This document shows positions 1-8,130 of a DNA stretch of 64,000 nt, piece after piece (position 1 is the stretch's first letter; each line of letters begins with the position of its first letter). Position numbers and translations under genes: made by a program. The notes beneath the pieces are model-generated. The model saw only the letters and a list, made by a program, of their open reading frames with translations, was not told the DNA's origin and did not search any database. Origin of the DNA: Bin5 sp965204705 (GTDB lineage Bacteria > Chloroflexota > Anaerolineae > Caldilineales > Caldilineaceae); assembly GCA_965204705.1 (NCBI GenBank), contig OZ242006.1:434001-498000 (forward strand), in the 5' to 3' direction.

Positions 1-353
1 ATCGAACGGATGAAGACGCCGGCGTCACCGCTGTGGCCCGTCATGCGCACGCGGTCCCCCAGCAGCGCGCCGCCGCTGAAGGGGCTGGTCGGATCCACCG
101 CCAGCACGCCCACGGTTACGCCGCTTTCCCTGTAACTCTCGACCAGTGCCGAAACCAGCGTCGACTTGCCCGTGCCCGGCGCGCCGGTGATGCCGATCAA
201 ATGCGCCTTGCCGGTGTGCGCAAAAACGGCCTGCACGATTTTGGCAGCCTCCTCCGAGTCGTCCTCCACGCGGCTGATGGCGCGCGCAAGCGCGAGCCGG
301 TCCCCCTGGAGAAGACTATCGATCAACTTTGGGGTGGGGACTGGTTTGGGCAT
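1..353 (-). CDS. meaB: MeaB/ArgK-type GTPase chaperone (3' part outside window)
   Basis: The reverse strand from the ATG at 353 encodes 117 residues before the window edge. A P-loop GITGAPGTGKST lies near residues 58-69, followed by the block AVDPTSPFSGGALLGDRVRM and then GHSGDAGVFIRS, all hallmarks of the MeaB/ArgK branch of SIMIBI P-loop GTPases. MeaB proteins load, protect or reactivate cobalamin-dependent methylmalonyl-CoA mutase. The gene immediately upstream on the same strand (471-872) encodes the cobalamin-binding mutase subunit, so the pairing supports the call. The C-terminal two thirds, including the remaining GTPase motifs, cannot be seen. Function is known for the family and the fold is seen directly; the exact partner is inferred. 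Confidence 0.9.
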   Translation of the reverse strand, partial: MPKPVPTPKLIDSLLQGDRLALARAISRVEDDSEEAAKIVQAVFAHTGKAHLIGITGAPGTGKSTLVSALVESYRESGVTVGVLAVDPTSPFSGGALLGDRVRMTGHSGDAGVFIRS

Positions 354-470
354 CGGCAACACCTGTTGCCAGCTTCCAGTGGTTCGCGGCGAGTGGTGCG
401 TTCAGACGCCAACCACAGGTCAATGGCATATGCGGCCCCGGCTGGCAGGCGTTCGCGGCTGCCAACTCGT

Positions 471-872
471 CTAGCCGCTGGCCATGGCAGTTCGGATGTA
501 GGCGATGATCTCGGCTGAGGTCGTGCCCGGCCCGAAAACAGCGTGCACGCCGGCGGCCTTGAGCTGGGCGGCATCCTCGTCCGGGATGATTCCACCCAGC
601 AGCACCAGCACATCCTCCTGGCCCTGGGCATGCAGCAGTTCGATCACCTTGGGGCAGAGCGTCATATGCGCGCCGCTGAGGATCGACAGGCCAACAACAT
701 CCACGTCCTCCTGCAAAGCGGCCTCGGCGATCATCTGGGGCGTCTGCCGTATGCCCGTGTAGATCACCTCAAATCCGGCGTCGCGCAGCGCCCTGGCTAT
801 GACCTTTGCGCCGCGGTCGTGGCCGTCCAGCCCCGGCTTGGCGATCAGAACGCGTATCTGACTATGCTTCAT
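471..872 (-). CDS. Methylmalonyl-CoA mutase, small cobalamin-binding subunit
   Basis: This 133-residue protein is a stand-alone B12-binding domain. GLDGHDRG near residues 14-21 supplies the DxHxxG motif whose histidine is the lower axial ligand of cobalamin; VVGLSILSGAHM and LLGGIIPDEDA match the other conserved loops of the mutase C-terminal domain. It corresponds to the roughly 130 residue subunit of split mutases; the substrate-binding large subunit is not in this window. It sits 117 bp upstream of meaB on the same strand, so the two probably form an operon for methylmalonyl-CoA/succinyl-CoA interconversion. A related acyl-CoA mutase (isobutyryl or ethylmalonyl type) cannot be excluded, because specificity lies in the absent large subunit. 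Confidence 0.92.
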   Translation of the reverse strand: MKHSQIRVLIAKPGLDGHDRGAKVIARALRDAGFEVIYTGIRQTPQMIAEAALQEDVDVVGLSILSGAHMTLCPKVIELLHAQGQEDVLVLLGGIIPDEDAAQLKAAGVHAVFGPGTTSAEIIAYIRTAMASG

Positions 873-1070
873 CGATTTCCCACGCTGATGGCTCCTGTGT
901 TTCCCGCTGGAAGCGAGTTGCAGTAGCCCGAGCGAATCTCGTTGATCCTGTCGGAACTATGTTAAAATACGCCCTGCGCATCGCCAAAAGCATTGCCAGG
1001 TACTCCATTGAATATTGAACTGTGACCGGCGGTCGGAAACCGCACGCGCCACGGCAGTTTCGGAGGCCAT

Positions 1071-2300
1071 ATGCTTTACCCCAGAACTGAACGTCAGCAA
1101 CATTTTATCGACGTTGCCAGCGGTTTAATCCCCGCGCTGCGGGAGCGGGCTGCCCAGCATGACCGCGACGGATCCTTCCCGCACGAGAACTTCGCTGATA
1201 TCCGGCGGGTCGGTCTGCCGGCCCTGGTGGTCCCGCAGGAGTTCGGTGGCTGGGGCGCCAATCTGCTCGAATCGACTTTGACGATGGAGACGCTGGCGCA
1301 AGGGGATGGGAGCACCGCGCTCAGCTTTGTTATGCACGTGCAGGTGATAGGCGGCGCCGTCGCAACCGTTCTTGGCGCCACAGCCGATGAAGACCGCAGC
1401 AGCTGGCCCCAACCTCTCTTTGCCCAGGTCTGCCGCGACGCCGTTGAACACGGCGCGCTGATTAACTCCGTCGCCACCGAGCCAAACCTGGGCAGCCCCA
1501 GTCGCGGCGGCCTCCCGGAAACAACTGCCGACCCGGTCCGCGAAAACGGCAAAGACGCGTGGCTCATCAACGGCCTCAAGACCTTTGCCAGCCTCAGTCC
1601 CGAGATGGACTATTTCATCATTCCCGCGGCGCTGCAGGACGGCAGCGGCCACGTCGCCCGCTTCGTCATCCCCGCCGGTCCCCACTTCGAAATAATCGAG
1701 ACCTGGGACTCTTTCGGGATGCGCGCCACCGGCAGCCATGATCTGAAGATCGTCAACGCCCGCGTTACCGACGAGCAGATGATCGGGCGCGGCCCGGCCA
1801 GCCCCCGCACAACGGGCAAGGCGCCGGCCAACGCCTGGTTCATATGCACCGTTGGCGCCGTCTACCTCGGCGTTGCCCAGGCCGCCCTGGACTTTGCAGC
1901 CGACTACGCCACCAAACGCGTGCCCACCGCCCTCGGCAAGCCGATCGCCGAACTGGAGAGCATCCGGCGCCGCCTCGGCCAGGCCGAACTGCTTCTGCTC
2001 CAGGCCAGAGCGCTCCTCTACAACACGGCACGAGACTGGGATCAGTTCAGCGCCCGGCGGGATGAACTCACCCCTGCTGTGATCGCGACCAAGTACACCG
2101 TCACCAACAATGCCATCGAGGCCGTCGACCACGCCGTGCGCGTGGTGGGTGGGGCGGCCATGTCCCGCAGTCTGCCGTTGGAGCGTTACCTGCGCGACGT
2201 CCGTCCCGGTCTCTTTCACCCCTTGAACGACGATCAGGCGCTGACCATCTTTGGACAGTACGCGCTGAAGCGTATCGCAGCAATGGTCAATAGTCAGTGA
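1071..2300 (+). CDS. Acyl-CoA dehydrogenase family flavoprotein
   Basis: The 409-residue product has the usual length and order of the acyl-CoA dehydrogenase fold: an N-terminal helical domain with VPQEFGGWGA near 58-67, a middle beta domain with FASLSPEMDYFIIP and WDSFGMRATGSHDL near 205-220, and a C-terminal helical domain ending in VRVVGGAAMSRSLPLERYLR and a DDQALTIFGQYAL tail. These indicate FAD-dependent dehydrogenation or a related flavin reaction on an acyl-CoA. The sequence is closer in feel to the divergent SfnB/DszC-like branch than to short-chain enzymes, so the substrate is unknown. The ATG at 1071 is preceded by CGGAGG. It is divergent from the mutase gene, with a 198 bp gap holding a possible TTGATC/TAAAAT promoter (942-968, short 15 bp spacer). 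Confidence 0.88.
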   Translation: MLYPRTERQQHFIDVASGLIPALRERAAQHDRDGSFPHENFADIRRVGLPALVVPQEFGGWGANLLESTLTMETLAQGDGSTALSFVMHVQVIGGAVATVLGATADEDRSSWPQPLFAQVCRDAVEHGALINSVATEPNLGSPSRGGLPETTADPVRENGKDAWLINGLKTFASLSPEMDYFIIPAALQDGSGHVARFVIPAGPHFEIIETWDSFGMRATGSHDLKIVNARVTDEQMIGRGPASPRTTGKAPANAWFICTVGAVYLGVAQAALDFAADYATKRVPTALGKPIAELESIRRRLGQAELLLLQARALLYNTARDWDQFSARRDELTPAVIATKYTVTNNAIEAVDHAVRVVGGAAMSRSLPLERYLRDVRPGLFHPLNDDQALTIFGQYALKRIAAMVNSQ

Positions 2301-2410
2301 TCAGCTGGTCGACGTTCTACGCCGGAAAAAAGGTGGACCGAAAGCTTTCTCGATTGGCGCGGCCATAGAAAACACCTGCGCCAGGAAACCTTCAGTTGGG
2401 AGAACTTAAT

Positions 2411-3154
2411 ATGAGCCCCGAGTTGGGTCCCCGGCCAACTCCAGGTCCGAACAAGGAAAACAAGCCCCAGATCGAAAGAGATGCCGGTGCAGCAACAGCT
2501 CTGCGATATCTGGGTACCGGATTTCTACTTGGATTCCTGCTGTCCGCAGTTCTTTCCGGCGTTCTGATGTGGCTTCTGCGCCGGCCGACCCCGCCCGCGA
2601 TCGTTCTCCACCCACCGCCCACTCCCGCCCCCACACCGACCCCTCATCCCACGGCGACACCCGGCCCACTGGTGGTTTTCATCAGCGGCGGGGTGCACAG
2701 CCCCGGTCTGGTTGAACTGCCGGTGGGCGCACGTGTGGGCGATGCGTTAGCTAAAGCGGGAGGTCTGCTGCCCGATGCGGATCCGTCGCTGGTGAACCAG
2801 GCGGAGATCGTCTTCGACGGCGCGCAGATTCATGTTCCTCTGCCGCAACCACAGACCGGCACTGACGTGTCATCGACCTTACCGCCTGATGGTCAACCTA
2901 AGCCCGGAATGTCGGGCGAGATCCCTTCAACTGCCGCGGCCCCCTCAGGTCAAGGCAACACGCCGGCTGGAGGACTGGTCAACATCAACACCGCGTCAGC
3001 CGATGCACTCACCGCCCTACCCGGCATCGGCCCCAGCAAAGCTGCCGCTATTATTGCCGGTCGTCCCTACGAATCGATCGGAGATCTGGAACGGGTTCCC
3101 GGTATCGGCCCCAGCACGGTAGAGAAGCTCAAACCCCTGGTCACAACGAACTAG
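2411..3154 (+). CDS. comEA: ComEA-like membrane-anchored helix-hairpin-helix DNA-binding protein
   Basis: I chose the ATG at 2411 because GGGAG lies 8 nt upstream; an in-frame TTG at 2396 lacks such a site. The 247-residue product has a short cytoplasmic head, one membrane segment (about 33-56), a proline-rich linker, an SLBB-like domain (about 90-150, GGVHSPGLVELPVGARVGDA) and a C-terminal pair of helix-hairpin-helix motifs with LPGIGPSKAAAIIAGRP and VPGIGPSTVEKL. This is the standard ComEA layout: an extracytoplasmic receptor that binds double-stranded DNA during natural transformation. No comEC or comF gene is nearby. Its stop overlaps the 3' end of the convergent FAD oxidoreductase gene by 14 bp. 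Uptake competence is inferred; some ComEA-like proteins may do other things. Confidence 0.9.
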   Translation: MSPELGPRPTPGPNKENKPQIERDAGAATALRYLGTGFLLGFLLSAVLSGVLMWLLRRPTPPAIVLHPPPTPAPTPTPHPTATPGPLVVFISGGVHSPGLVELPVGARVGDALAKAGGLLPDADPSLVNQAEIVFDGAQIHVPLPQPQTGTDVSSTLPPDGQPKPGMSGEIPSTAAAPSGQGNTPAGGLVNINTASADALTALPGIGPSKAAAIIAGRPYESIGDLERVPGIGPSTVEKLKPLVTTN

Positions 3155-4640
3155 CCTCCGGCTTCTGCCCGTCGGTGGTCTTCGCCTCTGGCTGCAAAAA
3201 GCGTTTTTTCGCCATATGCCACAGTATAGGCAGAGCAACGTTGGGACGGAAAAGGGCGGCTGGTGGACTGATCAGATGGGCGACCTTGAAGAAAGTCAGG
3301 CAGACATCCGGACGGTGGATTCGGTCCAGCACGTGCTCAACGTAACGGTGCATGAATCGATCGACAAAGGTAGCCTCTCCGGCTGTGCGCCCCGCCCAGC
3401 GGAAGTCATCACTGGTGGCCAGCTGCCATGGCGTTTGCAGCATCTTCGCCAGCTTCTTCTGGAAGGCCAGACCCGAAAGCATTTGCGAGTCACCTCCCTG
3501 CTTTCGGCTCCCACCTCTTCTAAGGAATTCGTCAAGGAGTTCAGCCGAGAGTGCGCTCACCGTCATGCCTTGGGCGTAGACCGGGTTGAACGCGCAAACC
3601 GAGTCTCCCAGCGCGATCAGACCCCGGGGCCACCGTTTCAACCTTTCGTAGTGGCGCCAGTGGTTCTCGGTTCGCCGGTAGCCCCCAATGCCTGTAAGCG
3701 GCTCAGCGCCGCTGATCGCCTCCCACACCTGCGGCCCGATCAGCCTGCGGGCAAATTCTTCGAAGCCGGCCTCGTCCGTCGGTGGGTGATCCCCGGCGTA
3801 ACCGACAAGCGTAACGACCCAACGTTCGCCTTCGACCGGCTGCACCACCGCGCCCCCCTTGATATCGGGAAAACGGGTGGCGAGCAGCACCATCTTCCAG
3901 TCCGCCTGCCAGTTTTCCGGGATCTTGTACCAGCGGGTGGCGTATCCCACGTCCGCGTTTACGGTCGATTCCTGCGGCGCGGCGTAACCAAGCTCTTCCA
4001 GCCAGCTTGGCAGTCGGGACGAACGGCCACTGGCATCGACGACAAGATCGGCATGCAGCGTGACCGTTTCACCTTCCACGGTACAGACCGCGCCCGTCAC
4101 GCGAGATTCGTTCGCACTAGCCTCGTCCTCCTGGTGGCCGTTAACGGGGACCTGTGGACGGTTGGTACTTAGCCCCACCACACGGTGGCCGGTGCGAAAC
4201 TGGATGTTGCCGCGCCGGCGCAGGCGCTCGCGTATGTGGCTTTCCAGCAGGGCGCGGCTGACGCTGAAGCCGAGAAGATTCGAATCAAAGCGGGGTAACC
4301 AGCTATCGCCGGCCAGGGCGGCAGTATCCTTCAGCCATTGGAACCGCAACGCGCCGAGGGCAAGCAACTCCTCCTCCAGCCCGGGAAAGCGCCTTCGCAG
4401 GACCTGCACGCCTCGCAACAGAAGTACATGCACGTGCCGCGATTGGGGTACGCCGGACCGGCCGGCGGCTTGCGGCAAGCAATCCCTGTCCTCTGAGTGA
4501 TCGATGGCCCGGGAACGAGGACGCCACGTATCATCCCGTTCCAGGACGATAACCCGCCCGCAATGGTCGGCGAGCACACTGGCCGCAAATAGACCCGCCA
4601 TGCCGCCGCCAATTACAATCGCAGTTCTCAACAATCCCAC
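3141..4640 (-). CDS. FAD-dependent oxidoreductase / monooxygenase-like protein
   Basis: The N-terminal Rossmann motif IVIGGGMAGLFAASVLADHC followed by an acidic strand end (VLERD) binds FAD. A later ALGDSVCAFNPVYAQGMTVS motif is the second FAD-contact motif of the aromatic-hydroxylase/geranylgeranyl-reductase-like class. Start is uncertain: GTG at 4640 or TTG at 4634/4631 all fall 31-40 nt after the cysNC stop, and none has a strong ribosome site; about 499 residues result. An open frame continues upstream into cysNC, but its residues there look non-coding. Co-orientation with cysD and cysNC suggests one operon and perhaps work on a sulfated or polyketide-like product, which is inference only. 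Its 3' end overlaps the convergent comEA by 14 bp. Confidence 0.8.
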   Translation of the reverse strand: MGLLRTAIVIGGGMAGLFAASVLADHCGRVIVLERDDTWRPRSRAIDHSEDRDCLPQAAGRSGVPQSRHVHVLLLRGVQVLRRRFPGLEEELLALGALRFQWLKDTAALAGDSWLPRFDSNLLGFSVSRALLESHIRERLRRRGNIQFRTGHRVVGLSTNRPQVPVNGHQEDEASANESRVTGAVCTVEGETVTLHADLVVDASGRSSRLPSWLEELGYAAPQESTVNADVGYATRWYKIPENWQADWKMVLLATRFPDIKGGAVVQPVEGERWVVTLVGYAGDHPPTDEAGFEEFARRLIGPQVWEAISGAEPLTGIGGYRRTENHWRHYERLKRWPRGLIALGDSVCAFNPVYAQGMTVSALSAELLDEFLRRGGSRKQGGDSQMLSGLAFQKKLAKMLQTPWQLATSDDFRWAGRTAGEATFVDRFMHRYVEHVLDRIHRPDVCLTFFKVAHLISPPAALFRPNVALPILWHMAKKRFLQPEAKTTDGQKPEASSL

Positions 4641-4671
4641 CGATCGGCCGCCGAACAGCAGATGCCAGCGG

Positions 4672-6615
4672 TCAATTGTCTCCACCGAGAACGATCCCGG
4701 CCCGTGCCAGCGCCTCCAGGATCTGCTGCGCCAGTTCGTCCGCGCTGTGCCGGTCCGTCTCCAGCACCATCTCCGGTTGGACCGGCTCCTCATAGGGGGC
4801 CGAGACGCCGGTGAAGTTCGGAATCTCGCCGCGCTCGGCGCGCGCATACAGCCCCTTGGGATCCCTCTCCTTACAAACCTCTAAGTCGCACTTGACGTAA
4901 AGTTCCCAGAAGCTGCCCTCCGGAGCCAGCGCTCGCGCCGCCTCCCGGTCCTCCGCATAGGGCGAAATAAACGTGCATAGCACAATGTTGCCATGCTCAA
5001 ACGCCAGTCTCGCCACCTCGGCCACGCGGCGGATATTCTCCGTGCGCGCCTCCGCGCCGAAGCCCAGATCGCTGTTCAGACCATGACGCACGTTGTCTCC
5101 GTCCAACGAAAAGGTACGCACGCCCAACGCAAACAATCTCTGTTCCAAAGCCTTGGCCACAGTCGATTTGCCCGAACCGGACAGCCCTGTGAACCAGAGT
5201 ACCGCCGCCCCATGACCGTTCTGCTCCTCGCGCATCGGCCGCGTGACCGCGACCGGTTCCCAAACCACATTGGAGGAACGAGGCGTGCGCAGAGAAGGCG
5301 TATCCCTCACCTCCTGCTTCTGCACCAACTCGCTCACCCGCCGCGCCCGGTCCCGTATCATGCCGGCCGCAACCGTGTTGTTGGTATGAGGGTCGATGAG
5401 AATGAAGCTGCCTGTGGCGCGGTTGATCTGATACGAGTCGAAGAAAAGAGGCTCAGTAGTGACAATCTGGCCGCGGCCGATCTCGTTCAGCTGCAGTGTC
5501 TGGGCATCCTCACGGTGCATTGTGTCCACATTGATGCGGTAGTTCAACTCCTGGACCGAGGCGCGCACCCGCCGCGTCGACTGCTGCAACCAGTACCACC
5601 GGCCGCTGAAACTATTGGCAACCGCCCCTTGAATCTTCATCGGCTCGTCGCTCATCCAGCACAACGTCGCGTCGATCTGGTTGGATGAGTGGGGCAGGTT
5701 GCGCACCCGCACCAGCATGTCCCCCCGGCTGATGTCGATCTCATCCTCGAGTGTGATCACGACGCCATCGCCGGCAGCGGCCCGCTCGCAACTCTCATCG
5801 CCGCGGTGGATCCCGGCCACGCGGCTGCGGATCCCCGCCGGCAGCGCGACCACCTCCTCACCCACCGCAATGCGGCCGGATACGATCTGACCGGCGAATC
5901 CGCGGAAGTCCAGGTCAACCGCGCCGTTCGCCCTGATCACAAACTGGATCGGCAGTCGAAAGTCCACGTTGTTGCGGCCGGCGCCGATGTTGACCGTTTC
6001 CAGATGGTGTAGCAGCGTCGCGCCATGGTACCAGGGCATATTTTGGCTCTGGCTTACGATATTGTCCCCGTGCAGCGCCGAGATGGGAATATACACGACG
6101 TCGCGCACATTGAGTTTGGCTGCGAACGCGCGGTATTCGGCGACGATCTCCTGGTATCGCGCCTCGCTGTATTCGACCAGGTCCATCTTGTTGACGGCGA
6201 CGACGATATGGGGGATCTGCAACAGGGAGGCGATGAAACTGTGCCGCTTCGACTGCGTGAGGACGCCTTTGCGGGCGTCAACCAGAATGATCGCCAAATC
6301 CGCGGTGGAGGCGCCGGTCACCATGTTGCGCGTGTACTGGATGTGCCCGGGCGTGTCGGCGATGATGAACTTGCGTCTGGGCGTCGCCGTGTAGCGGTAG
6401 GCGACGTCAATCGTAATGCCCTGCTCCCGTTCCGCCCGCAACCCGTCGGTGAGTAGCGCCAGGTCGACCGAAGGGTCGCCGCGCGCCGCGCTCGCCTGCT
6501 CGACCGCTTCCAGCTGGTCTTCGAATATCGCTTTGGAGTCGTACAACAACCGCCCGATCAGGGTCGATTTGCCGTCATCGACACTGCCGGCGGTTGAAAA
6601 GCGCAGTAAATCCAT
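4672..6615 (-). CDS. cysNC: Bifunctional sulfate adenylyltransferase subunit 1 / adenylylsulfate kinase (CysN-CysC, NodQ type)
   Basis: About 647 residues. The first ~430 form an EF-Tu-like GTPase: P-loop GSVDDGKSTLIGRLLYDSK near 10-28, DTPGHIQYTRNMVTGAS (G3) and NKMDLV (G4), then beta-barrel domains. From about residue 465 follows a complete APS kinase with WFTGLSGSGKSTVAKALEQ (P-loop), DGDNVRHGLN and FISPYAEDREAAR. With CysD it makes APS from sulfate and ATP, driven by GTP hydrolysis, and then phosphorylates APS to PAPS. I prefer ATG 6615 to the GTG at 6618 because a GGGA site is 6 nt upstream of the ATG. It lies 76 bp downstream of cysD and upstream of the FAD gene. PAPS may feed assimilation or sulfotransferases; no PAPS reductase is in the window. 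Confidence 0.95.
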   Translation of the reverse strand: MDLLRFSTAGSVDDGKSTLIGRLLYDSKAIFEDQLEAVEQASAARGDPSVDLALLTDGLRAEREQGITIDVAYRYTATPRRKFIIADTPGHIQYTRNMVTGASTADLAIILVDARKGVLTQSKRHSFIASLLQIPHIVVAVNKMDLVEYSEARYQEIVAEYRAFAAKLNVRDVVYIPISALHGDNIVSQSQNMPWYHGATLLHHLETVNIGAGRNNVDFRLPIQFVIRANGAVDLDFRGFAGQIVSGRIAVGEEVVALPAGIRSRVAGIHRGDESCERAAAGDGVVITLEDEIDISRGDMLVRVRNLPHSSNQIDATLCWMSDEPMKIQGAVANSFSGRWYWLQQSTRRVRASVQELNYRINVDTMHREDAQTLQLNEIGRGQIVTTEPLFFDSYQINRATGSFILIDPHTNNTVAAGMIRDRARRVSELVQKQEVRDTPSLRTPRSSNVVWEPVAVTRPMREEQNGHGAAVLWFTGLSGSGKSTVAKALEQRLFALGVRTFSLDGDNVRHGLNSDLGFGAEARTENIRRVAEVARLAFEHGNIVLCTFISPYAEDREAARALAPEGSFWELYVKCDLEVCKERDPKGLYARAERGEIPNFTGVSAPYEEPVQPEMVLETDRHSADELAQQILEALARAGIVLGGDN

Positions 6616-6690
6616 CACAAATCCCAGTGTATCGCTAGCAGCGGTCAGTGGCCAGTAACTTTTCAGCCAATTGTTTACGATCCGCTGCGG

Positions 6691-7734
6691 CTAGAAGTAG
6701 CCCTGACGCTTCCTGTCTTCCATCGCGGCCTCGCTGCGGCGGTCGTCGGCCCGGTCGCCCCGTTCTGTGACGCGGGCAGTGGCGACCTCCTCAATGATCG
6801 CCGCCAGGTCGCTCGCAGAGGAGCGGAACGCGCCCGTACAGGTCATGTCGCCGATGGTGCGGAACCGCACCCGTTCACGTCTGACCGTTTCCCCCGGCTG
6901 CGGCTCGACGTAGTCCCCGACCGCCAGCAGGATCCCATCCCGGTTCACCACCTCCCGTTCGTGGGCGAAGTAAAGGCTGGGCAGATCGATCCCCTGCTCG
7001 GCGATGTACTGCCAAATGTCCAGTTCGGTCCAATTGCTTATGGGGAAAACGCGAAAGTGTTCGTTGTTCTGTTTCGTGCCGTTGAAGAGGTTCCACAGCT
7101 CCGGCCGCTGATTCTTGGGATTCCACTGGCCAAAGGCGTCCCGGTGCGAGAAGAAGCGCTCCTTCGCCCGCGCCTTCTCTTCATCGCGACGCGCGCCGCC
7201 TATGGCCGCGTCGATTCGCAGCTCCGCCACAGAATCCAGCAGTGTAACCGTCTGCAACCGGTTGCGGCTGGGGTCGCCGTCCGGCTCCTCCTGAACGCGC
7301 CCGGCGTCGATCGAATCCTGCACCGAACGCACCAGTAGGCGAACGCCCAGCTTCTTCACAAGCTGGTCGCGAAAGGCGAGCGTTTCAGGAAAGTTGTGGC
7401 CGGTGTCGATGTGCAGCAGCGGAAAGGGAATCCGACCCGGCGTAAAGGCCTTGCGCGCCAGATGCGCGCACACGATCGAGTCCTTGCCGCCGGAGAAGAG
7501 CAGACAGGGCCGCTCGAACTGCGCCGCCACCTCCCTCAGCACGTAGACCGCTTCCGCCTCGAGTTGACGCAGGTGCCCGGTCAGGGGGGCCTTGCGGCGC
7601 ACCTGCGTACTTGCGCCCTCAACGGCCGGCAAGCTGCCCGTCTCTTGCCCTCCATCCTCTATGCGATTGCGGTGTTCTGCGGTCTCCGGCGCCTCTGCTG
7701 CTTCAACACCTGCTGGCAAGGTCGTGTCGTCCAT
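6691..7734 (-). CDS. cysD: Sulfate adenylyltransferase subunit 2 (ATP sulfurylase, CysD)
   Basis: The 347-residue product has the PP-loop motif LLFSGGKDSIVCAHLARKAF near residues 78-97 and LLHIDTGHNFPETLAFRD just after, with FPISNWTELDIWQYI further on, all characteristic of CysD. It forms the ATP sulfurylase heterodimer with the GTPase half of CysNC. About 45 residues at the N terminus (acidic, low complexity, before LTGHLRQLEAEAVYVL) exceed the usual ~300-residue length and have no motif I recognise. The C terminus AAMEDRKRQGYF is typical. An AAGGTGAG sequence 6 nt upstream supports the ATG at 7734. First gene of the cysD-cysNC-FAD run. Confidence 0.95.
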   Translation of the reverse strand: MDDTTLPAGVEAAEAPETAEHRNRIEDGGQETGSLPAVEGASTQVRRKAPLTGHLRQLEAEAVYVLREVAAQFERPCLLFSGGKDSIVCAHLARKAFTPGRIPFPLLHIDTGHNFPETLAFRDQLVKKLGVRLLVRSVQDSIDAGRVQEEPDGDPSRNRLQTVTLLDSVAELRIDAAIGGARRDEEKARAKERFFSHRDAFGQWNPKNQRPELWNLFNGTKQNNEHFRVFPISNWTELDIWQYIAEQGIDLPSLYFAHEREVVNRDGILLAVGDYVEPQPGETVRRERVRFRTIGDMTCTGAFRSSASDLAAIIEEVATARVTERGDRADDRRSEAAMEDRKRQGYF

Positions 7735-8130
7735 GCCTTTCTCTCACCTTCAGCGCTTTGCGTTCGGTGGTGGTGGGCGCCGTCCACTGCTCAAGCAAGG
7801 CAGTTTGCGCACCGCCGACCACCGGAGTCGGCTATCGTCCTTCAAAGTCTCCATACTACGATGCAACCGCGTTTTCAGCCAAACTTGACCACACAAGGTG
7901 ATGAATACGCCAGCCTGCTGAACCACCTTGCCAGATTAGTGCTCTCCCGCTCCCCCCGTTACAATAAGGGCGCCTCATACCTTCGAGACGAGTGCACTCG
8001 ACTGCCATGATTTCCTGCACTGCCATCACGACAGTCGTCACTCAGATGGAAACGCATTGAACCAGCTTCGCCAGGGCCCATCTCAGGCCCACTGCTCAGA
8101 CCACAACTGGAAATTCCTCAAGGAGGATCC
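7735..8130. other. Divergent intergenic region between cysD and the double-DsbA lipoprotein gene
   Basis: No convincing gene is seen in these 396 bp. It must hold promoters for both flanking genes, but no clear -35/-10 pair stands out. An AAGGAGG ribosome site just before 8131 belongs to the downstream gene. Confidence 0.6.

Noticed and set aside
4641..4847. Extension of the FAD oxidoreductase into cysNC
   Set aside because: It overlaps the APS kinase coding region and consists of Arg/Trp/Ser-rich residues; the Rossmann motif begins just after 4640.
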